Assembly: GCA_002684375.1 (NCBI GenBank)
Contig: NYVC01000135.1
Span: 1-5,715 of the forward strand
Direction of reading: 5' to 3'
Source: Marinovum sp.
GTDB lineage: Bacteria; Pseudomonadota; Alphaproteobacteria; Rhodobacterales; Rhodobacteraceae
DNA length: 5,715 nucleotides
Shown here: positions 1 to 5,677 of the stretch, in pieces
Layout: the number at the start of each line of letters is the position of its first letter
Position numbering within the stretch: position 1 is the first letter of the stretch
Made by a program: the position numbers and the translations under genes
Notes under the pieces: model-generated
Databases searched by the model: none
The model's input: the letters and a program-made list of their open reading frames with translations, nothing else
What the model was told of the DNA's origin: nothing

Positions 1-3
1 CAT
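1..3 (-). CDS. Start codon of divergent gene leaving the left edge (partial)
   Basis: Read on the minus strand, positions 3 to 1 are ATG. It is preceded by TTTAGGAG (AGGAG at 14-10) with a 6-base spacer, a textbook start signal. Only the first codon lies in the window, so the product cannot be read. In many alphaproteobacteria the gene divergent from chvI-chvG-hprK is pckA (phosphoenolpyruvate carboxykinase), which makes pckA the leading guess, but that rests on gene order alone. The start signal is seen; the identity is inference. Confidence 0.5.
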
Positions 4-9
4 TCTGAT

Positions 10-14
10 CTCCT
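10..14 (-). promoter_or_regulatory. Ribosome binding site of the divergent left-edge gene
   Basis: The minus strand reads AGGAG here, six bases before an ATG at 3-1. The match to the anti-Shine-Dalgarno sequence and the spacing are both near ideal. This is the main evidence that a minus-strand gene begins at the very edge of the window. Confidence 0.55.
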
Positions 15-96
15 AAAGAATACAAAATTTACCACTGTGAGAAAATCCGGAATTGTGCAGAGGTCTTAATTATGGAATCGGGTACTGTTATTCTGA

Positions 97-175
97 CCAT
101 TTGGCATAAAAATCTTTGCAGTATACGCAGTGGTGCCCGTGGCGAGCCTAGGGTTGGATTTTTTATGCCTAGTGG
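97..175. repeat. Long imperfect inverted repeat (stem-loop) in the leader
   Basis: GGCATAAAAATC at 103-114 is repeated in inverse as GATTTTTTATGCC at 157-169, with one extra T. Pairing extends outwards: CCATT at 97-101 pairs with AGTGG at 171-175 through one G-T wobble, with a T-T mismatch at 102/170. This gives a stem of about 17 pairs around a 42-base loop. The stem ends in no downstream T tract, so it is not a standard intrinsic terminator. Its role is unknown; it could be a leader RNA structure, a protein binding palindrome or a remnant of a small repeat element. Confidence 0.5.
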
Positions 176-213
176 ACGGATGCATTGGCTGATCAAGAGT
201 TCTATCTATCGAG

Positions 214-306
214 ATGACTGAGCGGATGGATTCCAGCAGTGACCGGTGGTAGCGTCATTGGATTGGCAAAGTATCACCGCTGGCCCGTCGGATCCTTGGG
301 TTCAAT
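214..306 (+). other. Probable true N-terminus of chvG, interrupted by in-frame TAG
   Basis: In the frame of the kinase, ATG 214 opens MTERMDSSSDRW, then a TAG stop at 250-252, then RHWIGKVSPLARRILGFN running directly into the kinase frame at 307. ChvG proteins typically have a short hydrophilic N-terminus followed by a motif of the type SPLTRRILxxNLLAL that enters the first membrane helix. The residues at 274-306 fit that motif, so coding sequence clearly continues upstream of TTG 307. Between the TAG and 307 the only alternative starts are ATT 262 and CTG 280, both without a convincing ribosome binding site. TGG to TAG is a single base change, so a recent mutation, a sequencing or assembly error, or readthrough are all possible. 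The ribosome binding site before 214 is itself weak. Confidence 0.6.
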
Positions 307-1839
307 TTGACGGCACTTGGTGTGTTGATTGGTTGTATTCTTTGGACATGGGATACGGACATTAGCTCTGGATTGGCCGGTGACCTGCGATTGCTGTCCG
401 AAGCTGAGGTCATCGCAGAGGTGATTGAAACGCGATTTTCAGAACAAAGTGCGGGTCTTAACCAGCAAGAGATCGACGCTGTCCTACTGGATGCTTTACG
501 AGGTCTTAGGTTGCGTAAAGGTCTGACAGTTGGGCTTTATTCTTCTGATTTGATCTGGTTGTCCGGTGCCAAAGGGTCGCAAACCTCTTCTGAAATTTCT
601 GGAGCATCGGCTAGGGGGAAGCCGACGCCAATTTTATCATTTTTCAAGGTGGGGTCAGAATTTTTTCACCAAGTGTTTTTTCTTCCGCGTCCTGAACCGC
701 TTTCACTTAAGGAATATATGACGTTTGGCGCTGAGGCCTCAAAAGATGGTGGGTTGCTCCATCATGGCGATTTTATATCTGACCAGGGGCCAGGCGCATT
801 TATCAGTACTGCGATTGTTCATGATGGGTCTGTGGTTGGTCTTTTGGCGGTCACTGAAAACACCGCAGATCTGGTGCAACAACGGGCCAATGATCTGGAA
901 AAATTATTGCAGATTTTTGTGATAGCGATTCTTGCAGTGATGGTTCTGAGTGTTTATCTTGCCTCGACGATTTCGACACCAATTTCCACTTTGGCAGAAG
1001 CGATGGAAACGCGTGGAGACCTCGAGGGGGGTAATCGATCAAAAGCGTGGATGGAAATACCGGATTTGAGCGGGCGACCCGATGAGATCGGTCGTTTGTC
1101 CAGCGCGTTGCGGGCCATGGTCACCGCCTTGTATGACCGCATTGATGCCAATGAGAGATTTGCCACAGATGTTGCGCATGAAATTAAAAACCCTCTGGCA
1201 TCTTTACGGGCTGCTGTTGGCGCTATGTTGATTGCCAAACCGGGTTCGCAGCGTCAAGAACTTCTGGACCTTATAGACCATGATGTGCGCCGAATGGACC
1301 GGTTGCTCAGCGATATTTCTAACGCTTTACGACTCGAGAGTGACTTGGTCAAAGAACAAGAAAAAGTCTTTGAGCTGGGGCCCATGATTGCTGCCCTGCC
1401 GCAATACCTTGCCGAGCAGGCGGCTCAAAAAGGGGTTGAATTGGTAACAGACTTTTCCGATGAAAAAATCACTGTTGTTGGTCTTGAGGAACGGTTGGCA
1501 CAAGTGTTTGTCAATTTGATTACCAATGCGATTAGTTTTTGCAGTTTTGGCGGGACCATACGGTTCTGGGCCCGTCAGCGCGATAATCGGGTGTTGATTG
1601 TGGTTGAAGACACTGGGCCGGGGCTGTCAGATGACTCGTTGGTAAAAATCTTTGATCGTTTTTATTCTGACCGACCTGCCAGCGACTTTGGCAATCATTC
1701 AGGCCTTGGTCTTGCTATTTCCAAACAGATTGTCGAGGCTCATCGCGGCGTTGTTTGGACCGAGAATATTCGCCCAGTTGATGCTGACAGGAGTGTGCCG
1801 TCGCAGGGTGCCCGGTTTGTCGTCGGGTTGCCAATTTAG
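307..1839 (+). CDS. chvG: ChvG-type envelope sensor histidine kinase (annotated start probably too late)
   Basis: This is a membrane sensor kinase of the ChvG/ExoS/BvrS family, which in relatives phosphorylates the regulator ChvI in response to acid or envelope stress. From TTG 307 (510 aa) the layout is: the remainder of membrane helix 1 (residues 1-15), a periplasmic sensor region (about 20-198), membrane helix 2 (about 201-221), a HAMP linker, a dimerisation domain with H-box DVAHEIKNP and phospho-acceptor His291, then an ATPase domain. The ATPase domain has an N-box with Asn403/Asn407, G1 motif DTGPG from Asp435, F-box FDRFYSD, and G2 motif GLGLA from Gly466. All catalytic motifs are intact. 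The TTG start cuts into membrane helix 1; homologous sequence continues upstream to about 214, but a TAG at 250-252 interrupts it. Twelve bases separate it from hprK, so it is probably co-transcribed. No intact chvI lies next to it. The family call is strong; whether the protein is made full length is uncertain. Confidence 0.88.
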   Translation: MTALGVLIGCILWTWDTDISSGLAGDLRLLSEAEVIAEVIETRFSEQSAGLNQQEIDAVLLDALRGLRLRKGLTVGLYSSDLIWLSGAKGSQTSSEISGASARGKPTPILSFFKVGSEFFHQVFFLPRPEPLSLKEYMTFGAEASKDGGLLHHGDFISDQGPGAFISTAIVHDGSVVGLLAVTENTADLVQQRANDLEKLLQIFVIAILAVMVLSVYLASTISTPISTLAEAMETRGDLEGGNRSKAWMEIPDLSGRPDEIGRLSSALRAMVTALYDRIDANERFATDVAHEIKNPLASLRAAVGAMLIAKPGSQRQELLDLIDHDVRRMDRLLSDISNALRLESDLVKEQEKVFELGPMIAALPQYLAEQAAQKGVELVTDFSDEKITVVGLEERLAQVFVNLITNAISFCSFGGTIRFWARQRDNRVLIVVEDTGPGLSDDSLVKIFDRFYSDRPASDFGNHSGLGLAISKQIVEAHRGVVWTENIRPVDADRSVPSQGARFVVGLPI

Positions 1840-1851
1840 AGGAAGCAGGGG

Positions 1852-2268
1852 ATGGAGCAAACAATTCTTCATGCCAGTGCCGTCAGCTGCGCTGGCAAAG
1901 CTGTCGTTTTCACCGGACATTCTGGCAGTGGTAAAAGTGGCATGGCCTTGGAGATGATGGCGCTTGGTGGCGTTTTGGTATCTGATGACCGCACAGTTGT
2001 GTCCCTCGAGCAGGGCCAAGTCTATGCATCGGCACCTGTTGCAATCAAAGGATTGATTGAGGCGCGGGGCGTTGGCATCCTATCTGCGCAATCTGTTGGC
2101 CCTGTCGCGGTGTCCTTGGTGGTGGATATGTCGATGCTGGAAACAGCCAGATTGCCACCTGAACGGGAGACTATCATTTTGGCACAGTCTTTGCCCTTAC
2201 TTTACAAGGTTGAGAGCCGCTACTTTCCAGCGGCAATTTTGCAATACCTTCGGCAGTGCCGAGTTTGA
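1852..2268 (+). CDS. hprK: HPr kinase/phosphorylase, short alphaproteobacterial form
   Basis: HprK phosphorylates HPr on Ser46 and can reverse the reaction, linking metabolic state to PTS phosphorelay. At 138 aa it lacks the N-terminal domain of Firmicutes HprK (about 310 aa in total), as is usual in alphaproteobacteria. Visible features are His7 in the ILHASAV strand, a P-loop GHSGSGKS at 22-29, the acidic pair Asp45-Asp46 in LVSDDR (matching the catalytic aspartates of the family), and the HprK signature region IKGLIEARGVGIL at 65-77. The start is ATG 1852 with GAGGA at 1839-1843, overlapping the chvG stop. Its target HPr is encoded three genes downstream and keeps Ser46, supporting function. 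The P-loop second residue is His rather than the more common Pro or Asp. Confidence 0.92.
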   Translation: MEQTILHASAVSCAGKAVVFTGHSGSGKSGMALEMMALGGVLVSDDRTVVSLEQGQVYASAPVAIKGLIEARGVGILSAQSVGPVAVSLVVDMSMLETARLPPERETIILAQSLPLLYKVESRYFPAAILQYLRQCRV

Positions 2269-2280
2269 TAAGGACGCTAT

Positions 2281-3180
2281 ATGGCGCAGAATGTCCGTCG
2301 TCTGCTTTTGGTAACAGGCCCTTCCGGGGCTGGGAGGACAACTGCGACAAATGCCTTGGAAGATCTGGGTTACGAAACGATCGATAATATCCCTCTAAGT
2401 CTCGTGCCAAATGTGATTGAGCAGCAATTAGACAAATCGCTGGCTTTGGTAATTGATGCGCGCAACCGTGACTTTTCGGTTGCAGCCTTTACGGCGCTCC
2501 TTGGACGTTTGCGGCAAATTTCGCTTGTATGGCCTGAAATCTTATACCTTGACTGCCGCACCGATATTTTACTGCGGCGGTTTTCGGAAACCCGTCGCCG
2601 GCACCCAATGTCACCAGAGGATCATCCCAGTCTTGGAGTTGGGCGCGAGACACTGCTTTTGGCTCCGATTAAAGCACAGGCTGATTTTATTATCGACAGC
2701 TCGGATTTGTCTCCCCACGACCTTAAGAAAGATATCGCAGGTTGGTTTGCGACTGGGGAACCGGTAACTTTGACGCTATCTCTGCAGTCGTTTTCTTTTA
2801 AAAAGGGTCTGCCGCGGGATGTCGATATGGTGCTGGACTGTCGGTTTTTGAAAAATCCGCATTGGAAACAAGAATTGCGCCCTCTCAGTGGCCTAGATGC
2901 CCCCGTGGCCACCTATATCCAAAGTGATCGGCGCTATGGCGAGTTTTTCCAGCGCAGCCTTGAACTGATACAGTTTTTACTGCCGGCCTATCAGGATGAG
3001 GGCAAGTCACATCTTTCCGTTGGTCTGGGGTGTACGGGGGGGCGCCATCGTTCGGTTGCTGTCGCGGCAAGTTTGGGACAGGCCCTTGCACAATGGGGCG
3101 GAGCAGTGTCAATAAGGCACCGGGAAATAGAGCAAAATGTCGGATCTGTTGTGGATCAAACAGATTGGCCAGCACAGTAA
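2281..3180 (+). CDS. rapZ: RapZ-family P-loop nucleotide-binding protein (YvcJ/YhbJ)
   Basis: RapZ in enterics is an RNA-binding adaptor that directs decay of the small RNA GlmZ and so controls glucosamine-6-phosphate synthesis; the role in alphaproteobacteria is less settled. The protein is 299 aa, close to the usual 280-300. It has an N-terminal P-loop GPSGAGRTT at 13-21, then the family hallmark ALEDLGYETIDNIPLSLV, a Walker B-like LVIDARNRDF, and YLDCRTDILLRRFSETRRRHP-type sequence. The C-terminal domain holds SFSFKKGLP, DMVLDCRFLKNPHW and the conserved GCTGGRHRSV at 250-259. The Walker A lysine is replaced by Arg19. ATG 2281 has AAGGA at 2270-2274 and follows the hprK stop by 12 bases. 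A G7 run at 3036-3042 lies in the GCTGG codons, but the frame is intact. Confidence 0.93.
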   Translation: MAQNVRRLLLVTGPSGAGRTTATNALEDLGYETIDNIPLSLVPNVIEQQLDKSLALVIDARNRDFSVAAFTALLGRLRQISLVWPEILYLDCRTDILLRRFSETRRRHPMSPEDHPSLGVGRETLLLAPIKAQADFIIDSSDLSPHDLKKDIAGWFATGEPVTLTLSLQSFSFKKGLPRDVDMVLDCRFLKNPHWKQELRPLSGLDAPVATYIQSDRRYGEFFQRSLELIQFLLPAYQDEGKSHLSVGLGCTGGRHRSVAVAASLGQALAQWGGAVSIRHREIEQNVGSVVDQTDWPAQ

Positions 3181-3183
3181 GTT

Positions 3184-3187
3184 GGAG
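3184..3187 (+). promoter_or_regulatory. Ribosome binding site deciding the EIIA start
   Basis: GGAG sits 8 bases before GTG 3196. It overlaps the alternative GTG at 3187 and so cannot serve it. This favours 3196, which also gives the usual family N-terminus MIGIVIVAHG. Confidence 0.6.
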
Positions 3188-3195
3188 TGGCTAGC

Positions 3196-3588
3196 GTGAT
3201 AGGGATAGTGATCGTTGCACATGGTGGATTGGCCAAAGAATATTTGGCCGCGATCGAGCATGTCTTTGGCGCACAAGCGGGCTTGCGGGCAATTTCATTT
3301 GAACCTGATCACAACCGAGCTGATAAGCAAAAAGAAATTTGCGCCGCCGCAGATTACGTGGATGAGGGGGATGGTGTCATTATCGTGACAGATATGTTTG
3401 GCAGCTCACCTTCAAACCTCAGCCTGACCGCCTGTGCGCCGTCGGACCGGAGAATCATCTATGGGGCCAATCTACCAATGTTGCTTAAATTGACCAAAAG
3501 CCGGTCAAAACCAGTGGCAGATGCTGTGGAAAAAGCTCTTGAAGCTGGCCGAAAGTATATTGATAGCCAAAATATATCTATAGATTAG
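3196..3588 (+). CDS. Mannose-family PTS EIIA component (regulatory)
   Basis: This is a cytoplasmic PTS phosphocarrier of the EIIA-Man fold (130 aa from GTG 3196), often annotated ptsM or manX-like in alphaproteobacteria. It would accept phosphate from HPr on His9 in MIGIVIVAHGG. The second conserved loop reads VTDMFGSSPSNLSL, matching the family pattern D-x-F-G-x-x-P-x-N, and AVEKALEAGRKYI forms the C-terminal helix. An in-frame GTG at 3187 would add three residues but would overlap the GGAG ribosome binding site, so 3196 is preferred. No EIIB, EIIC or EIID partner is present, so sugar transport is unlikely. In this operon EIIA is expected to act as a regulator or terminal phosphate sink of the PTS branch. 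The rapZ stop is 15 bases upstream, and the stop of this gene overlaps the HPr ribosome binding site. Confidence 0.9.
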   Translation: MIGIVIVAHGGLAKEYLAAIEHVFGAQAGLRAISFEPDHNRADKQKEICAAADYVDEGDGVIIVTDMFGSSPSNLSLTACAPSDRRIIYGANLPMLLKLTKSRSKPVADAVEKALEAGRKYIDSQNISID

Positions 3589-3595
3589 GATTATT

Positions 3596-3865
3596 ATGCC
3601 CTCGTATAAACTGAAGATTCTAAATGAAAAAGGTCTGCACGCGCGCGCGTCTGCTAAGCTTGTAGAAGTTGTCGAAGGTTTTGATGCAACCGCGGATATA
3701 TCCAAAGATGGTCTGAGCGCCTCTGGGGATTCGATTATGGGGCTTTTAATGTTGGCAGCGCCTATTGGAACGACTATTGAGGTTCTGACTTCTGGACCGG
3801 AGGCAGCGGCTCTTGGTGATGCAATAGGGCAATTGGTTGCTGACAAGTTTGGTGAAGAGTGCTGA
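3596..3865 (+). CDS. ptsH: HPr phosphocarrier protein
   Basis: HPr carries phosphate from enzyme I to EIIA on His15 and is regulated by HprK at Ser46. The 89-aa protein shows both sites: NEKGLHARASAK places His15 with the conserved Arg17, and ASGDSIMGLLMLAA places Ser46. The length matches the family. ATG 3596 follows AGGA at 3587-3590, which overlaps the EIIA stop. It might equally be called NPr (ptsO), since only regulatory PTS genes surround it. The presence of Ser46 together with hprK favours an HPr that is dually phosphorylated. The stop TGA overlaps the ATG of an 11-codon ORF (TGATG), which may couple translation to the next gene. Confidence 0.93.
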   Translation: MPSYKLKILNEKGLHARASAKLVEVVEGFDATADISKDGLSASGDSIMGLLMLAAPIGTTIEVLTSGPEAAALGDAIGQLVADKFGEEC

Positions 3866-3900
3866 TGGTGGTTGTCGTCGCCGGATTTGTGAAGAGCTAA
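3865..3900 (+). CDS. Possible bridging mini-ORF (11 codons) between HPr and acyltransferase
   Basis: The HPr stop and an ATG overlap as TGATG. The ATG opens MVVVVAGFVKS, ending at TAA 3898-3900, whose last bases fall in the Shine-Dalgarno sequence of the acyltransferase, with its ATG at 3909. Ribosomes finishing HPr could re-initiate here and terminate next to the following start, coupling translation across a gap that is otherwise 43 bases. The peptide resembles nothing known. It may be coincidental; the ribosome binding site (GAAGAG, 3854-3859) is only moderate. Confidence 0.3.
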   Translation: MVVVVAGFVKS

Positions 3901-3908
3901 AGGTGATC
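3899..3908 (+). promoter_or_regulatory. Ribosome binding site of the acyltransferase
   Basis: AAAGGTGATC lies directly before ATG 3909. AGGTGATC is an exact complement of GATCACCT near the 16S rRNA 3' end, and the AAGG core is at normal distance. This selects ATG 3909 over the earlier in-frame TTG 3837, which lies inside ptsH. Confidence 0.6.
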
Positions 3909-4793
3909 ATGACCGATCCTGTACAGATGAAACAGTCCGATCAGGTTCATGCTGTTGCACCAATCCCGTACGACAAACGGCATTTGTCTTATGCGGGAAC
4001 ATTTACCAACCCGTGGAAAGCTTTTGCTATTCGCAGCCTTGAATGGATGACCGGTAAAATTCCACTATTGCGGTTGGTGCGCCGGTTCGAACGTATGGGT
4101 CCTGCCTTTGGTCAGGCGTTCTGGGCTCAGGCTTTGGATTTGATGGGGATCAATTTATTAACCCCGCAGGTACAGATTAATAAAATCCCTCCAACGGGTC
4201 CGGTGATTATTGTAGCCAATCATCCGCATGGTTTGGTGGATGGTATGATTTTGGCCGAATTGATAGGGCGGGTCCGTCAGGATTATAAAATTTTGACACG
4301 CACGCTTTTGACCGGTGTTAAAGAGATTGAAGAGTTTATGATCCCAGTGCCGTTTCCCCATGAGATCGATGCCCGTAAGAAAAGCCTGGAAATGCGTAAA
4401 CTTGCGATGACACATCTTGAAGAAAACGGTCTGATCGTTTTGTTTCCCTCTGGTGTTGTGGCCTCGGCAGACACGTATTTCGGGCCGGCAATCGAGGCAG
4501 AGTGGAACCCGTTTACTGCTAAAATGATCACCAAATCCGGTGCCATTGTCGTACCGGTTTATTTTCCCGGACAAAATTCCCGTCCGTATCAAATTGCCAG
4601 TAAAATCTCTGCTACGGTCCGGCAAGGGTTGCTGCTGCACGAGGTTATTCACGCATGTAACAAGCCGCAGGCCCCGACTGTGGGTGATGCCATAGCCCAA
4701 GAAAAAATAGCTGAATTTAGTAATAAACCGCGCAAATTGGTGGCGTGGCTCCGCGAGCATACGCTGGCTTTACGACACCATCCCGACGCGTGA
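3909..4793 (+). CDS. PlsC-like (COG3176-type) lysophospholipid acyltransferase
   Basis: This protein is predicted to transfer an acyl chain from acyl-ACP or acyl-CoA to a lysolipid (lysophosphatidate, or lyso-ornithine/glutamine lipid) at the inner membrane. It is 294 aa from ATG 3909. Block I reads NHPHGLVDG (His105, Asp111), block III FPSGVVAS (179-186) and block IV VPVYFPGQNS (215-224). The block I spacing is H-x5-D rather than the classic H-x4-D of E. coli PlsC, as in the NHPxGxxDG subgroup that includes OlsA-like and hemolysin-like acyltransferases. The N-terminus is hydrophilic; no clear signal peptide is seen, and GPVIIVANHP is a hydrophobic strand leading into the active site. It is last in the plus-strand operon. 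The exact substrate cannot be read from the sequence. An earlier in-frame TTG (3837) lies inside ptsH and is unlikely. Confidence 0.85.
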   Translation: MTDPVQMKQSDQVHAVAPIPYDKRHLSYAGTFTNPWKAFAIRSLEWMTGKIPLLRLVRRFERMGPAFGQAFWAQALDLMGINLLTPQVQINKIPPTGPVIIVANHPHGLVDGMILAELIGRVRQDYKILTRTLLTGVKEIEEFMIPVPFPHEIDARKKSLEMRKLAMTHLEENGLIVLFPSGVVASADTYFGPAIEAEWNPFTAKMITKSGAIVVPVYFPGQNSRPYQIASKISATVRQGLLLHEVIHACNKPQAPTVGDAIAQEKIAEFSNKPRKLVAWLREHTLALRHHPDA

Positions 4794-4797
4794 CCAT

Positions 4798-5673
4798 CTA
4801 TCGGGTCGGCACAGGTGTCCCGCTGCGATAATCGTAAAACCCGCGTTGTGATTTGCGCCCCAACCAACCCGCTTCGACGTATTTTGTCAGCAAAGGACAG
4901 GGCCGGTATTTCGTATCAGCCAAGCCGTCATGCAACACATTCATGATCGCAAGGCAGGTATCGAGCCCGATAAAATCCGCCAGTTCCAACGGCCCCATTG
5001 GGTGGTTTGCGCCCAATCTCATCGAGCTATCAATTGACACCACGTTACCAACGCCTTCATACAGTGTATAAACGGCCTCATTAATCATCGGCATCAACAG
5101 ACGATTTACAATAAAGGCCGGAAAATCTTCAGCGCTGGCTGCAGTTTTGCCCAATCGCTCCACCACCTGTTTGCAAGCTGCGTAAGTTGTCTCGTCTGTG
5201 GCAATGCCACGGATCAATTCGACCAGTTTCATCACTGGTACCGGGTTCATAAAGTGAAATCCCATGAACTTTTCAGGGCGATCCGTGCGGCTGGCCAAAC
5301 GGGTAATAGAAATCGATGAGGTGTTCGAGGTTAGGATCGTATGGTCTTGCAAATGCGGCAAAAGCAGATCGAAAATTGACTGTTTGATGGTCTCATCTTC
5401 CGTCGCGGCTTCAATGACCAGATCGGCTTGTCCCACCTTGGAAATGTCGAGGGTCGTATCAATTTGTGCCAGTGCCTTGGCTTTTTCAGCGGCCGTAATC
5501 TTTGCACTGCTTACCTGCCGTTCAAGATTTTTTTCGATCAGGGATAAAGCGGCGGTCAGACTGTCTTGGGATATATCCATCATCACGACCCGATAGCCAG
5601 CCAAGGCCGTGACATGGGCAATGCCATTGCCCATCTGTCCCGCACCGATGATGCCTATTGATCGGATTTCCAT
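4798..5673 (-). CDS. hbd: 3-hydroxybutyryl-CoA dehydrogenase
   Basis: This enzyme oxidises (S)-3-hydroxyacyl-CoA to 3-oxoacyl-CoA with NAD(P)+ (or the reverse) in fatty acid oxidation, butanoate and polyhydroxybutyrate metabolism. The 291-aa protein begins with a Rossmann fold GAGQMG at 10-15 and has Asp33 at the end of strand 2, typical of NAD preference. The four catalytic positions known from the family are all present with correct spacing: Ser119 in SNTSS, His140 in GFHFMNPVP, Glu152 in VELI and Asn190 in VNRLL. The C-terminal domain shows NHPMGPLELADFIGLD and GWLGRKSQRGFYDY. The start is ATG at 5673, with AAAGGA at 5686-5681; an upstream ATG at 5706 would add 11 basic residues with no family match. 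It converges on the acyltransferase with 4 bases between stops. It could also be named paaH or hbdA. Confidence 0.94.
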   Translation of the reverse strand: MEIRSIGIIGAGQMGNGIAHVTALAGYRVVMMDISQDSLTAALSLIEKNLERQVSSAKITAAEKAKALAQIDTTLDISKVGQADLVIEAATEDETIKQSIFDLLLPHLQDHTILTSNTSSISITRLASRTDRPEKFMGFHFMNPVPVMKLVELIRGIATDETTYAACKQVVERLGKTAASAEDFPAFIVNRLLMPMINEAVYTLYEGVGNVVSIDSSMRLGANHPMGPLELADFIGLDTCLAIMNVLHDGLADTKYRPCPLLTKYVEAGWLGRKSQRGFYDYRSGTPVPTR

Positions 5674-5677
5674 TGCA

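Larger units (their letters stand above)
4..213. other. Divergent intergenic region / chvG leader, no intact gene
   Basis: About 210 bases lie between the divergent ATG and the first possible chvG start. All three plus frames are short and broken by stops; a 49-codon frame from ATG 72 to the stop at 219-221 shows no recognisable family and no good ribosome binding site. The region should carry the promoters of both flanking units. A weak plus-strand candidate is TTGGCA (101-106) with TATACG (122-127), but its 15-base spacer is short. A long imperfect inverted repeat occupies 97-175. One frame (41-109) ends with residues YGIGYCYSD, which faintly resemble the C-terminal hairpin of OmpR-family regulators such as ChvI; an intact chvI is absent. 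Confidence 0.6.

Noticed and set aside
72..221. 49-codon plus-strand frame from ATG 72
   Set aside because: It has no ribosome binding site and no recognisable motif, and it crosses the inverted repeat.
3036..3042. G7 run in rapZ as a possible frameshift site
   Set aside because: The conserved GCTGGRHRSV motif is read through in the correct frame and the protein ends at the normal length.
3187..3195. GTG 3187 as the EIIA start
   Set aside because: It overlaps the GGAG ribosome binding site; GTG 3196 fits the family N-terminus better.
3636..3650. Alternating TGCACGCGCGCGCGT tract in ptsH
   Set aside because: It encodes the conserved HARAS residues around His15, so codon choice explains it.
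4158..4760. 200-codon open frame on the minus strand inside the acyltransferase
   Set aside because: It lies fully opposite a gene with clear active-site motifs, has low-complexity basic composition, and shows no recognisable family or start signal.
4782..4805. CCCGA / TCGGG inverted repeat across the convergent stops
   Set aside because: Only 5 pairs with a 14-base loop and no T tract, so it is too weak to call a terminator.
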